Shown: piece by piece, positions 24,216-33,543 of the stretch | Layout of the letters: each line of letters starts with the position of its first letter | How positions within the stretch are numbered: position 1 is the stretch's first letter | DNA from: Acidiferrobacteraceae bacterium | GTDB lineage: Bacteria > Pseudomonadota > Gammaproteobacteria > Arenicellales > UBA868 | Length of the DNA: 64,000 nucleotides | Assembly (NCBI GenBank): GCA_002724185.1 | Contig: PBOB01000045.1 | Location: 1 to 64,000, forward strand | Direction of reading: 5' to 3' | The notes under the pieces: generated by a model | Database searches by the model: none | What the model was told of the DNA's origin: nothing | What the model saw: the letters and a program-made list of their open reading frames with translations, nothing else | Made by a program: the position numbers and the translations under genes

Positions 24216-24399
24216 TTTGTCAGGGGGTAATCAACCCCTCTGAATACGAAGATTTTCCTGGCTTTTGCTCTATCTTTCTATGCTATTCATTGCTAGATCG
24301 CGGCCGAGTCGTAGCTTCAGCAGCTCCTACACGACCCCATCTCACGCTCAAAGTAGTAATATCGTCACTAGCGAGGCCGCCCGTCGAAACTATAAAAAG

Positions 24400-25383
24400 A
24401 TGAAACAAGAATTGCAAAACAGAGCCCCGATTCTCATCACTACTGGAGAGCCCGCTGGCATTGGTCCGGACTTAGTTGTGCAATTGCTCCAGCAGCCCTG
24501 TGATGCTCCTTTAGCAATAGTTGGGGATGCAGAGCTTCTGCTAGAGCGCGCCAAGATGTTGGGAGTCAAGCTGGTTCGTACTGAGGAAGGACTAATGGGC
24601 AAAAAAGCGACGGCCATTTTGGAGCAGACTCCGCTACGTGTCCCAAGCGTGCCTGGGAAGCTTGACCAGAGAAACGTTGACTATGTAATGTCAACACTGA
24701 AGAAAGCAGTTGCCAGTTGTATGTCTGGTAAATCATCAGCGATGATTACAGGTCCTGTCCAAAAGAGTGTAATTCTTGAGGCGGGCTACGAGTTTTCCGG
24801 CCATACCGAATTCTTGGCGAAGCGAGCCGGGGTTAGTACACCAGTAATGATGCTCGTTAACGATACGCTTCGTGTCGCGCTTGCGACCGTTCACATGCCC
24901 CTGTCTGAAGTGGCTTTGGCGCTAACCGCTGATCGCTTAGAAAGAGTTCTATGTGTCGTAAATGAAGCCCTAATAAAGAGATTTAATATAAACAAACCTG
25001 TAATCGGAGTTTGTGGATTGAATCCTCATGCAGGGGAATCAGGCCATTTAGGCGAAGAAGAAACGGAGACGATGGCACCGGTTTTGCGGAAATTAAATGA
25101 TTCTGGATTGGTTGTAGAAGGACCCCTCCCAGCTGACACAGTGTTTGCGCCTTCGGTAGCAGCTCGCTTTGACGCTATCGTTGCTATGTATCATGACCAA
25201 GGATTGCCCGTGATAAAGCGAAATGGTATTGGTTTTGCGACCAACATCACGCTAGGGCTGCCCTTTATTCGTACTTCTGTAGATCACGGAACGGCCCTGA
25301 GCATTGCCGGTACAGGCACAGCAGAAACCAGAGGCCTTATATCTGCACTAGGGGTGACACAGCAATTGATTGATGCCAAATAG
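24400..25383 (+). CDS. pdxA: 4-hydroxythreonine-4-phosphate dehydrogenase PdxA
   Basis: PdxA oxidises 4-phosphohydroxy-L-threonine in the DXP-dependent vitamin B6 pathway. The product has ITTGEPAGIGPDL at the N-terminus and metal-ligand His residues in FSGHTEFLA, GLNPHAGESGHLG and AMYHDQGLPVIK, then TSVDHGTALSIAGTG. ATG at 24400 gives 327 residues (E. coli 329); the frame stays open back to 24265, but that extra part is not conserved. It overlaps rsmA by 11 bases. The usual upstream partner surA is missing here. Confidence 0.95.
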   Translation: MKQELQNRAPILITTGEPAGIGPDLVVQLLQQPCDAPLAIVGDAELLLERAKMLGVKLVRTEEGLMGKKATAILEQTPLRVPSVPGKLDQRNVDYVMSTLKKAVASCMSGKSSAMITGPVQKSVILEAGYEFSGHTEFLAKRAGVSTPVMMLVNDTLRVALATVHMPLSEVALALTADRLERVLCVVNEALIKRFNINKPVIGVCGLNPHAGESGHLGEEETETMAPVLRKLNDSGLVVEGPLPADTVFAPSVAARFDAIVAMYHDQGLPVIKRNGIGFATNITLGLPFIRTSVDHGTALSIAGTGTAETRGLISALGVTQQLIDAK

Positions 25384-26185
25384 CACACAACCCGCTCCGC
25401 ACCCTAGAAAACGTTTTGGGCAGCATTTCCTTCGGGACAAAAATATAATTCGGAGAATAGTTGATAGCGTTATTTTAGAGCGTGGTCAAGCTCTGGTAGA
25501 AATTGGGCCTGGGCGGGGCGCTCTTACCAGTCTACTCGCCGAGAAATCCAGTCGCCTCCATGCCATAGAGGTCGACAGAGATCTTGCCTGTGCTCTCAGC
25601 GAACAACACAAAAATAGCGATCATGTAACAGTCCATGCGGCAGACGCCCTCAAATTTGACTACCGATCAATAGCCCAAGGCGAAAGACAAAAGATCGTCA
25701 TTGTAGGAAACTTACCCTACAACATCTCCACTCCATTGTTTTTTGTTTTTAATGCAAATATTGATATTGTTGCGGAAATGGTCTTTATGGTGCAGCGGGA
25801 GATCGCTAGCAGGCTCACAGCCGCACCTTGTGACAAGAACTACGGTCGGCTAACGGTAACAGTCGGCCGGTGCTTTGAGGTACAACACTTGTTTGATGTA
25901 GGGCCAGCAGCCTTTTCGCCCGCACCTAAAGTCAAGTCGACCGTAATTCGTTTTGTACCCCGAACAATTCCGATCGGGTCCGAAGTTTCACCGCCTTTAT
26001 TTGAAAAAGTAGTGCGGGACGTCTTTTCACAGCGTCGCAAGACATTGAGGAACGCCCTAAAAAATTACGAGGCAGAACCGATATTGGCAGAATTAGGCAT
26101 AGACCCAATGATTCGGGGTGAGCGCTTGTCAATAGAGCAGTTTACTAAAATTGTTGCCAATATAGAGGCTAACTTGTCTAATTAA
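25373..26185 (+). CDS. rsmA: 16S rRNA dimethyladenosine transferase RsmA (KsgA)
   Basis: RsmA dimethylates A1518 and A1519 of 16S rRNA during 30S maturation. The product has the N-terminal RKRFGQHFLRD motif, SAM motif VEIGPGRGALTSLL, and the catalytic NLPYNIS. The C-terminal domain has SPAPKVKSTVIRF and QRRKTLRNALK. ATG at 25373 gives 270 residues and overlaps the pdxA stop. It is convergent with, and overlaps by 8 bases, the acyltransferase gene on the other strand. Confidence 0.97.
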   Translation: MPNSTQPAPHPRKRFGQHFLRDKNIIRRIVDSVILERGQALVEIGPGRGALTSLLAEKSSRLHAIEVDRDLACALSEQHKNSDHVTVHAADALKFDYRSIAQGERQKIVIVGNLPYNISTPLFFVFNANIDIVAEMVFMVQREIASRLTAAPCDKNYGRLTVTVGRCFEVQHLFDVGPAAFSPAPKVKSTVIRFVPRTIPIGSEVSPPLFEKVVRDVFSQRRKTLRNALKNYEAEPILAELGIDPMIRGERLSIEQFTKIVANIEANLSN

Positions 26186-26882
26186 GCACCTTCATTTTCT
26201 CTTCAATCCAGTCTTCGGCCTCTTTGATTAGTGCGCGTGGTTTGCGATCAGTGGTGTTAATTGCAGGCCCAACCCAAACCTGTATAGTTCCAGGGCGTTT
26301 AAGAAACTGGCGTCGTCCCCAAAAGGAACCTGCATTATGAGCTACCGGAATAATTGGCACGTTGCAATTAATAGCCAACATCGCACCGCCTGGAGAATAG
26401 TGGCCACGTAGACCGGGAGCCATCCTCGTGCCTTCTGGGAAAATTACCACCCAACGGCCTTCTTGCAGCCTTTGCGTGCCTTGCTCAATAAGCTGGTCTA
26501 GAGCCCGGACTTTGGCACGACGGTTGATTGCAATGGGTCTGGTGGCCGCAAGACCCCATCCGAAAAACGGAATCCACAATACTTCTCTTTTTAGGGCCCA
26601 AGTTTGTGTGGGGAATATCAATTGAAAAGCTATAGTCTCCCAAGCTGATTGGTGTTTAGACAGTATTACCGCAGGACCGTTGCCCCAGTCGAGCTCGCCA
26701 CGCACCTTATAGACAATTTTGCATGTAACGCGTAGCCAAAAGTTTATAAATAGGGCCCATAGGCTTATTACACGTGTGCACACCAAGGCTGGCAGTAATC
26801 CGCTGAAAATGGCTATCGGGCTAAATAAAATAGCTGATAAAACCATACCTACAAGAAAGACCGTTGAGCGAATCCAGAGCAC
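26178..26882 (-). CDS. 1-acyl-sn-glycerol-3-phosphate acyltransferase family protein
   Basis: Members transfer an acyl chain to lysophosphatidic acid or related lysolipids at the inner membrane. The 234-residue product has N-terminal hydrophobic segments (about residues 5-55), the acyltransferase block SKHQSAWET (the HX4D-type motif carries Glu for Asp), WIPFFGWGL and the substrate motif FPEGTRMAPG. Translation starts at GTG (26882). It lies downstream of gmhB, an arrangement common in gammaproteobacteria, pointing to envelope lipid synthesis. Whether it is the main PlsC is unknown. Confidence 0.88.
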   Translation of the reverse strand: MLWIRSTVFLVGMVLSAILFSPIAIFSGLLPALVCTRVISLWALFINFWLRVTCKIVYKVRGELDWGNGPAVILSKHQSAWETIAFQLIFPTQTWALKREVLWIPFFGWGLAATRPIAINRRAKVRALDQLIEQGTQRLQEGRWVVIFPEGTRMAPGLRGHYSPGGAMLAINCNVPIIPVAHNAGSFWGRRQFLKRPGTIQVWVGPAINTTDRKPRALIKEAEDWIEEKMKVLN

Positions 26883-26925
26883 CGACAGAACCCCCTTAAG
26901 AGTATTGGTAACCGTCGTACATCAA

Positions 26926-27516
26926 CTAGACACCTTTAGATGAGTAACGACTATCCAAGAGCGCCGCAACAAAAGCTGCGAGGTCTTGATATATATGGTG
27001 CACGTCAAAAATTTCTTTACCATTATCTGCTGTGAAGTAGCGCTTAGTATTATCCCCATTACCGGTTTCAACTAGTATAGGTTGAGCACCAACGGCCTTA
27101 GCGGCATACATGTCACTAACTGAATCACCGACGAAAGGCACTCCAAAGAGAGATACGCCTAGCCGTTCGCCAATCTCAAGCAGCAACCCTGGCTTAGGCT
27201 TTCGACAATTACAGCAATCTTCGGGAGAGTGTGGGCATAGAAAAATCGCGTCTATACGACCACCCTTTTCTTGTACCTCAGATAGCATCTTATTATTGAT
27301 TCTATTTAAGGTTTCCATATCGAGCAGCCCCCTACTAATACCCGATTGATTTGTTGCAACAACAACCCGAAAATCGGCGCGACAAAGTCGAGCTATTGCT
27401 TCAAGGCTGCCGGGGATAGGCACCCATTCTTCTGGTGTTTTGATATATTGGTCAGAATTAAGATTGATTACTCCATCTCTATCTAGTATTACAACATTGC
27501 TTGTTATTCTGAGCAC
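26926..27516 (-). CDS. gmhB: D-glycero-beta-D-manno-heptose-1,7-bisphosphate 7-phosphatase
   Basis: GmhB removes the 7-phosphate in ADP-heptose synthesis for the lipopolysaccharide core. It is a HAD-family enzyme: catalytic DRDGVIN at about residue 12, ATNQSGISRG, and the zinc loop CPHSPEDCCNCRKPKPG with its Cys/His ligands. The acidic FVGDSVSDMYAA motif follows. 196 residues (E. coli 191). Starts at GTG and lies 9 bases after the glyS stop. Confidence 0.93.
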   Translation of the reverse strand: MLRITSNVVILDRDGVINLNSDQYIKTPEEWVPIPGSLEAIARLCRADFRVVVATNQSGISRGLLDMETLNRINNKMLSEVQEKGGRIDAIFLCPHSPEDCCNCRKPKPGLLLEIGERLGVSLFGVPFVGDSVSDMYAAKAVGAQPILVETGNGDNTKRYFTADNGKEIFDVHHIYQDLAAFVAALLDSRYSSKGV

Positions 27517-27525
27517 GGAAGCTAT

Positions 27526-29637
27526 TTATTCATTCGCCGGCTGTAGTTTCGATATGTCAGCTACTACGCCGAAGAGATTCGCGACTTGATTCAGAAGCGC
27601 CAACCGATTTGTACGCAATCTATCATCATCTACTAATACCATGACATCGGCAAAAAAAGAGTCGACAGGGCCTCGCAGATGAGCAATTTGTTTTAGAGCT
27701 CCGAGGTAATCACCACGACCAACTAGGGGGCTGACTACCGCAGAAATTTCTAGTAACGATTCCGCCAAGTATTTCTCAGCATCGTGTTCAAAAAGTGAGT
27801 TATCAATTTCTAATGGCGCCTGACCGCTTGCCCTGCGGAGAATATTACGAATTCTCTTATTAGTAGCTACTAGGCTTGCAGCAGCTTCTGTTTTTCGAAA
27901 CCTAGAAATTGCTTTTATTCGGCGATCGAATGCTACAGGATTTGTTTCGCCAGTTTGTTTGACCGAGCTAATCTCATCACTAGAAAAGTTTGCATCAGAA
28001 TAGTAAGCACGATATCTATCCATAATAAAGCGAATGACCCGATCTTTGTTTTGTTCACTAACAAAATGGTCTTGGCTCGCATAAGCTGAGACGGCAAGAT
28101 CGACTAAATAAGCAAGATCAAGGCTTATTTTCTGCTCAACCAGGATACGAATGATACCGAGGGCTGCCCTCCTCAGGCCATAGGGATCCTTTTCACCCGT
28201 TGGTTCTTCGCCTGTAGAAAATATCCCCGTCAGAGTATCAACCCGATCAGCAATTGCTAGAATTTTTCCTGCTCTCGAGGAAGGTAGTTCGTCACCAGCG
28301 TGCCGCGGCAAGTAATGCTCTTTGATTGCAATAGCAACATTTTTCCGTTCGCTCTTTTGGAGAGCGTAGTGATAACCCATGATTCCCTGCAGCTCGGGGA
28401 ATTCCCCAACCATTTGACTGGCTAAGTCGACTTTGCAAAGCTCCGCGGCGCGCAGGGCAAACTCTTTTTTCCATCCGAGCTTTTTAGCAATTAATCCAGC
28501 AATAAACCTAATACGACAACTCTTGTCGTGGATGCTACCAAGTGTTCCTTGAAACGTAATAGCTTGCAAGTTTTCTATCCAGCCCTCAATTGGTTGTTTA
28601 CAGTCCTCTTCCCAGAAAAACTGAGCGTCAGCTAGACGTGCTCGTAGTACTCGTTCGTTGCCTGATCGTACTCGTTGCATACGCCGATTTTGAATATTGG
28701 TTACAGTAATGAATTTAGATAGAAGCGCGGAACTTTCGTCTACAATGTGAAAATATTTTTGATGATCACGCATCGAGGAAACGAGTACTTCAGATGGCAT
28801 ATCTAGAAAAGACGGCTCAAAAGTTCCTAATAAAGTCCGGGGCCATTCAACTAGACCGGTGACAGTATTTAGTAGATTTTCATCAATGATCGCTTTGCCG
28901 CCAGCCTTTCGACCCAAAGCTTCAATTTGTTTGCGAATTATCTTTTTTCGTTCGTTAAAGTCGACGACAACGCACCCATGTTCTTTGAGAGTCTTGGGAT
29001 AGCTAATAGGGCTGGAAATACGAATTGGCTTATTGGCAAGAAATCTATGCCCATAGCTGTTCCGGCCCGATTGGATGCCAAAGAGCTTGCATGGCACAAC
29101 CGATTTGCCATGGATAACAGTCAACCAATGAACAGGCCGAACGAATTCTGCTGAGCCGCTTCCCCAGCGCATATACTTTGGTACGGGAAGCCCCGAAAGC
29201 GCTAGCTCAATGCATTCTGGTATCAAATTCCTTGCTAGCCTACCTTTCTGGCGGGAGCGAAAAACGAGCCACGCCCCAGCATCAGTTTGCAAATGTTGAA
29301 GTTTATCAACCGTAACCCCGCAAGCCTTGGCGAAGCCAAGGGCTGCAGCGGTAGGATGATTATTAGCATCAAAGGACGCTGAAAGAGCTGGCCCACGCTT
29401 CTCCTGAATGTTGTCTGGTTGTTGGAGGGCGACTTGGGGGGCTAGTACAGACAGCCGCCTTGGTGTAGCGAACCACTCACAGGGATGCTCCGCTAGCTTA
29501 TAGTTTGTCAAAGCCTCGCCTAATTGTGAGGCGAATGCTTGGGAAAGCTTGCGCAATGAGGCGGGTGGAAGTTCTTCGGTGCCAATTTCTACTAGCAAAC
29601 TTGCTTTTGTTCGTGCGACAGGAGGTTTTCGGGCCAT
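27526..29637 (-). CDS. glyS: Glycyl-tRNA synthetase beta subunit
   Basis: This is the large subunit of the alpha2beta2 bacterial GlyRS, needed for tRNA binding and for editing-like functions. The product starts SLLVEIGTEELPPASL, with conserved FATPRRL, RWGSGSAEFVRPVHWL and the HD-like DRVDTLTGIFSTGEEPTGEKDPYGLRRAALG block. It has 703 residues (E. coli 689). It starts 2 bases after glyQ ends. Confidence 0.97.
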   Translation of the reverse strand: MARKPPVARTKASLLVEIGTEELPPASLRKLSQAFASQLGEALTNYKLAEHPCEWFATPRRLSVLAPQVALQQPDNIQEKRGPALSASFDANNHPTAAALGFAKACGVTVDKLQHLQTDAGAWLVFRSRQKGRLARNLIPECIELALSGLPVPKYMRWGSGSAEFVRPVHWLTVIHGKSVVPCKLFGIQSGRNSYGHRFLANKPIRISSPISYPKTLKEHGCVVVDFNERKKIIRKQIEALGRKAGGKAIIDENLLNTVTGLVEWPRTLLGTFEPSFLDMPSEVLVSSMRDHQKYFHIVDESSALLSKFITVTNIQNRRMQRVRSGNERVLRARLADAQFFWEEDCKQPIEGWIENLQAITFQGTLGSIHDKSCRIRFIAGLIAKKLGWKKEFALRAAELCKVDLASQMVGEFPELQGIMGYHYALQKSERKNVAIAIKEHYLPRHAGDELPSSRAGKILAIADRVDTLTGIFSTGEEPTGEKDPYGLRRAALGIIRILVEQKISLDLAYLVDLAVSAYASQDHFVSEQNKDRVIRFIMDRYRAYYSDANFSSDEISSVKQTGETNPVAFDRRIKAISRFRKTEAAASLVATNKRIRNILRRASGQAPLEIDNSLFEHDAEKYLAESLLEISAVVSPLVGRGDYLGALKQIAHLRGPVDSFFADVMVLVDDDRLRTNRLALLNQVANLFGVVADISKLQPANE

Positions 29638-29639
29638 CT

Positions 29640-30515
29640 CTATGCCCCCGCCCGCCCACGTGGGAATCCCTTTTGCTCGCGACTCGCATAATAAGCCTGA
29701 GCTACACTTCGAGCTAGGGCACGAACGCGTCCAATATAGCGCGCTCTTTCAGTAACGCTGATAGCATGACGTGCATCTAGAAGATTAAATGTGTGAGAAG
29801 CCTTCAGAACTTGTTCATAGGCTGGCAATGGAAGAGCGTGCTCAATAAGTCTATTGGCGGTTACTTCAAACTCGTTAAATTGCCGAAATAGTTCGTCGAC
29901 GTTTGCATGCTGAAAATTGTAAGCCGATTGTTCAACCTCGTTATCTCTATATAAATCTCCGTAACTATATTCTGAGTTCCAGCTAAGATCGAAAACATTG
30001 TCGACACTTTGCAAATAGAGAGCTATCCGCTCCAAGCCATAAGTGATTTCCCCCATAATAGGTTTACAGTCTATACCTCCCACCTGCTGAAAATAGGTAA
30101 ATTGGGATATTTCCATACCATTTAACCAGATCTCCCATCCAAGCCCCCAAGCCCCCAGTGTTGGTGATTCCCAGTTGTCTTCAACAAATCGGATATCGTC
30201 AAGACGACCATCTATTCCGAGCGCCTCAAGCGACCCTAAATAGAGATCTTGAAAATCAGGTGGAGAGGGTTTTAGGACTACTTGGTACTGAAAGTAGTGC
30301 TGTAGCCGGTTAGGATTTTCTGCATAACGTCCGTCAGTTGGCCTACGAGACGGCTGTACATAGCATGCTTTGATTGGTTCTGGGCCAATAGCACCCAGAA
30401 AGGTGGCAGGATGAAAAGTTCCAGCGCCCACCTCCATATCATACGGCTGTAAGATCAAGCAGCCTTGATCAGCCCAGTATTGTTGCAGCCGAAGAATTAC
30501 CCCTTGAAAGTGCAA
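29640..30515 (-). CDS. glyQ: Glycyl-tRNA synthetase alpha subunit
   Basis: This is the catalytic class II subunit. The product has [54 protein letters not shown]-type motif (here RYAENPNR) and GGIDCKPI. The start appears to be TTG at 30515 because an in-frame stop lies just upstream and no ATG or GTG is available. 291 residues, normal for the family (about 300). Confidence 0.96.
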   Translation of the reverse strand: MHFQGVILRLQQYWADQGCLILQPYDMEVGAGTFHPATFLGAIGPEPIKACYVQPSRRPTDGRYAENPNRLQHYFQYQVVLKPSPPDFQDLYLGSLEALGIDGRLDDIRFVEDNWESPTLGAWGLGWEIWLNGMEISQFTYFQQVGGIDCKPIMGEITYGLERIALYLQSVDNVFDLSWNSEYSYGDLYRDNEVEQSAYNFQHANVDELFRQFNEFEVTANRLIEHALPLPAYEQVLKASHTFNLLDARHAISVTERARYIGRVRALARSVAQAYYASREQKGFPRGRAGA

Positions 30516-30633
30516 GGCAAGGTTTTAAGTTAGGTCGATGACGGCATTGCATTATAACGGTTTAGCGTTCTTGCTAGAATGCTAACTTACTCAATATTAA
30601 TATCCTTAGGGCCACATCGTCGATTTAAGAGCC

Positions 30634-31680
30634 ATGAATACAGCAAATAAGCCAATTAGAGCAGTTGCTTTGCTTTCGGGGGGGTTGGATTCTATGCTTG
30701 CCGCAAGAATTGTAAAGGACCAAGGAATATATGTAGAAGGTCTAAATTTCTTTACCGGCTTTTGCGTGGAAGGGCACACTAATTCAATTCGAAATCATAG
30801 GCCGGCCAAGCGAAACAATGCTCTTTGGGTGGCTGAGCAACTTGATATCCGTCTTAACATTATCGACGTAATTGAGGAATACAAGGATGTCGTGATCAAT
30901 CCAAAACATGGGTATGGAGCTAATTTGAATCCATGTCTTGACTGCAAGTCTTTCATGGTTGGCAAGGCGCGGCAATGGATGGAGGCAAATAGTTTTGACT
31001 TTATTGTCACCGGTGAGGTCCTCGGGCAAAGACCCATGTCTCAGCGTAGGGATACTTTTCCTATTGTTCAGCGTGAATCTGGAGCAAATGACTTATTACT
31101 TCGACCATTGTGCGCCAAGTTATTGCACCCGACTTTGCCTGAGCGAAAAGCATGGGTTGACCGCAAACAACTACACGATTTTTCTGGTAGGGGCCGACGA
31201 CCCCAAATTGAACTAGCAAAAACGCTGAACATCAAGGATTATGCGCAACCGGCGGGTGGTTGTTGTTTTTTGACAGACCCTAACTACACTGCGAAGCTGA
31301 AAGACATGTGGTCGGCTCGACGGGAGAAAAGCTACGATTTGGATGATGTTATGCTGCTGAAGGTTGGTCGCCATCTGCGCCCTGCCCAGCACTACAAAAT
31401 GATCATTGCTCGAGATTCCGGAGAAACCAACTACCTTCAAGGATACCGGCATAGATACGACCATCTTGTTATGATAAGTCATAGAGGCCCTATTACCTTG
31501 TTAGATGGCGATGTTACGAGCGACGATGTGTTTTTTGCTGCACGAATTGCTGCACGATTTGGACAGGGTCGTAAGGCACCAAGAGTTACTTTCATCTCGG
31601 TTAAGCCAGATGGCACAGAGCGACGGATCAGTGTCGCGCCTCTTAGTCCATCAGAGATTATGGATTCTTGGTATCTATGA
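30634..31680 (+). CDS. PP-loop tRNA sulfurtransferase-like protein (ThiI/MnmA-related)
   Basis: The 348-residue product has the adenylating PP-loop LLSGGLDSMLAARIV near residues 13-25. A Cys-x2-Cys pair (PCLDCKSFM, Cys101/Cys104) follows, then FIVTGEVLGQRPMSQ, and a double Cys in QPAGGCCFLTD (about residue 215). This pattern fits thiolating enzymes that use an ATP-activated uridine, often annotated as ThiI- or MnmA-like, but it is not orthodox MnmA or ThiI. Its stop overlaps the start of a TusA-family gene (ATGA), so TusA is the likely sulfur donor. The substrate is not established. Confidence 0.75.
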   Translation: MNTANKPIRAVALLSGGLDSMLAARIVKDQGIYVEGLNFFTGFCVEGHTNSIRNHRPAKRNNALWVAEQLDIRLNIIDVIEEYKDVVINPKHGYGANLNPCLDCKSFMVGKARQWMEANSFDFIVTGEVLGQRPMSQRRDTFPIVQRESGANDLLLRPLCAKLLHPTLPERKAWVDRKQLHDFSGRGRRPQIELAKTLNIKDYAQPAGGCCFLTDPNYTAKLKDMWSARREKSYDLDDVMLLKVGRHLRPAQHYKMIIARDSGETNYLQGYRHRYDHLVMISHRGPITLLDGDVTSDDVFFAARIAARFGQGRKAPRVTFISVKPDGTERRISVAPLSPSEIMDSWYL

Positions 31681-31919
31681 GCTCATATCAATTAGATGCG
31701 CGTAATCTATTGTGTCCAATGCCAGTAATACGTACCCAAAATCGTGTTGCAGAACTAGAAGTTGGGGACGAGCTGGAGATACTCTGCACGGATCCGGGTG
31801 CCCTGACCGACATACCGACATGGTGCAGGATTGAGGGTCACGAAATACTCGAATTGGTCGAGAACGGTAACACGCTGACCATACGGCTTAGGGTTGCGCC
31901 CAAGAGAGTTTTCGACTAA
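31677..31919 (+). CDS. TusA-family sulfurtransferase
   Basis: TusA proteins carry sulfane sulfur as a persulfide to tRNA thiolation, molybdenum cofactor synthesis or dissimilatory sulfur oxidation. The 80-residue product has the signature LDARNLLCPMPVIRTQ with the catalytic Cys in CPxP. ATG at 31677 overlaps the PP-loop gene stop by four bases, implying coupling. A second tusA lies at 41977 in the sulfur block. Confidence 0.9.
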   Translation: MSSYQLDARNLLCPMPVIRTQNRVAELEVGDELEILCTDPGALTDIPTWCRIEGHEILELVENGNTLTIRLRVAPKRVFD

Positions 31920-31923
31920 TATT

Positions 31924-31957
31924 GCACTAAGTTAGTGCATATGCACTATTTTTGTGC
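31924..31957. promoter_or_regulatory. Tandem NtrC-binding sites upstream of glnA
   Basis: Two copies of the NtrC core GCAC-N7-GTGC lie at 31924-31938 and 31943-31957, 19 bases apart. They are arranged like an enhancer and sit about 125-155 bases before the glnA start. No GG-N10-GC sigma54 promoter was seen between them and glnA. Confidence 0.8.
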
Positions 31958-32080
31958 ATAAAGTGGGGTTGATCCTGGACATGGTCCCGACCCGACCATG
32001 TTTATCCGAACTGTGAACTCTAGCACTACTAGCATCCAATTGGGCTTGTTCCAAAACCAAATAATGGGGGTACATCACCT

Positions 32081-33490
32081 ATGTCAGCAGCAGACGTCCT
32101 GAAGCTAATTCAGGAGAAAAAAGCGCAATTTGTAGATTTTCGATTTACCGATAGCCGTGGGAAGGAACAACATGTTTCTGTGCCATCGGATGCCATCTCG
32201 GTGGAAACTTTCGAGGAAGGAAAAATGTTTGACGGCTCGTCAATCGCTGGATGGAAAGGAATTAATGAATCTGACATGATTCTCATGCCTGATTCATCCT
32301 CAGCAGTGATAGATCCATTTATGCAAGATCTCACATTGCAACTTCGTTGCGATGTAGTTGAGCCAGATACAATGCAGGGATACGATAGAGACCCGCGGTC
32401 AATTGCTAAGCGAGCAGAGGCGTATTTGAGATCAACCGGGATTGGCGACGCTGCTTACTTTGGCCCAGAGGCCGAATTTTTTGTTTTTGACTCTGTTAGA
32501 TGGGCGAACGATATAAGTGGTGCGTCATATAAGATTGAATCTACTGAGGCTGCTTGGAGCTCTGATCGCGAGTATGAAGATGGCAATATGGGGCATAGGC
32601 CACGCATCAAGGGCGGCTACTTTCCGGTTCCTCCAGTAGATTCTTTGCAGGACGTCCGATCCGCAATGTGTTTAGCGATGGCAGATATGGATTTATCGGT
32701 AGAAGTACATCACCATGAAGTTGGGACTGCTGGGCAGGGTGAAATTGGTACGCGATTCGATACACTAGTGGCAAAGGCAGATCAACTACAAATATATAAA
32801 TATTGTGTGCATAACGTGGCACACAACTACGGATTGACAGCTACATTTATGCCAAAGCCGCTGGTCGGTGATAATGGCAGTGGAATGCATGTCCATCAGT
32901 CGGTTTTTAAAGGTGACAACAATAAATTCGCTGGCGACGAATATGGTGGTTTATCGACCGAAGCTCTTTACTATATAGGTGGAATTTTTAAGCATGCTCG
33001 CTCCCTTAATGCTTTCACGAATGCGAGCACCAATAGTTACAAGCGCCTCGTGCCCGGATTTGAAGCGCCTGTTCTTTTGGCATATTCAGCGAGAAATCGT
33101 TCGGCCTCTTGTCGTATACCACATGTCTCAAATCCAAAAGGACGAAGGGTAGAGGTGCGTTTTCCAGACGCTACCGCCAATCCATATCTTGCGTTTACCG
33201 CTATGCTCATGGCTGGGTTAGATGGCATTCAGAATAAGATTAACCCAGGGGACCCGCTGGACAAAGATCTCTACGATTTGCCTCCTGAGGAGGAAACAGA
33301 GGTTGCCACGGTTTGCCATTCGCTGGACCAGGCACTAGAAGCTTTAGATAGCGATCGAGATTATCTTAAAGCTGGAGGGGTAATGACCGATGACATGATT
33401 GATGCATACATTGGTTTAAAGATGGAAGAGGTGCAAGCCATGAGGCTGGCAACCCATCCACTTGAATTTGATATGTATTACAGCTCTTGA
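32081..33490 (+). CDS. glnA: Type I glutamine synthetase
   Basis: GlnA assimilates ammonium into glutamine. The 469-residue product has [13 protein letters not shown], the metal-site [15 protein letters not shown], the ATP-site [10 protein letters not shown], and NRSASCRIP. The adenylylation Tyr lies in [10 protein letters not shown], so control by GlnE is expected. It precedes ntrB-ntrC as in other gammaproteobacteria. Ammonia released by the thiocyanate hydrolase encoded nearby is a plausible feed for it. Confidence 0.98.
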   Translation: MSAADVLKLIQEKKAQFVDFRFTDSRGKEQHVSVPSDAISVETFEEGKMFDGSSIAGWKGINESDMILMPDSSSAVIDPFMQDLTLQLRCDVVEPDTMQGYDRDPRSIAKRAEAYLRSTGIGDAAYFGPEAEFFVFDSVRWANDISGASYKIESTEAAWSSDREYEDGNMGHRPRIKGGYFPVPPVDSLQDVRSAMCLAMADMDLSVEVHHHEVGTAGQGEIGTRFDTLVAKADQLQIYKYCVHNVAHNYGLTATFMPKPLVGDNGSGMHVHQSVFKGDNNKFAGDEYGGLSTEALYYIGGIFKHARSLNAFTNASTNSYKRLVPGFEAPVLLAYSARNRSASCRIPHVSNPKGRRVEVRFPDATANPYLAFTAMLMAGLDGIQNKINPGDPLDKDLYDLPPEEETEVATVCHSLDQALEALDSDRDYLKAGGVMTDDMIDAYIGLKMEEVQAMRLATHPLEFDMYYSS

Positions 33491-33543
33491 AACGTAGATA
33501 ATCGCTAGCCATGAGTAGCGCCAATTTTGCAGGATAACAATCT

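Noticed and set aside
24221-24242. Terminator hairpin after glmS
   Set aside because: A short GGGG/CCCC stem is present, but there is a mismatch at its base and no U run, so it was not listed as a terminator.
31961-32080. Sigma54 promoter for glnA
   Set aside because: No GG-N10-GC spacing was found in the region between the NtrC boxes and the start codon.
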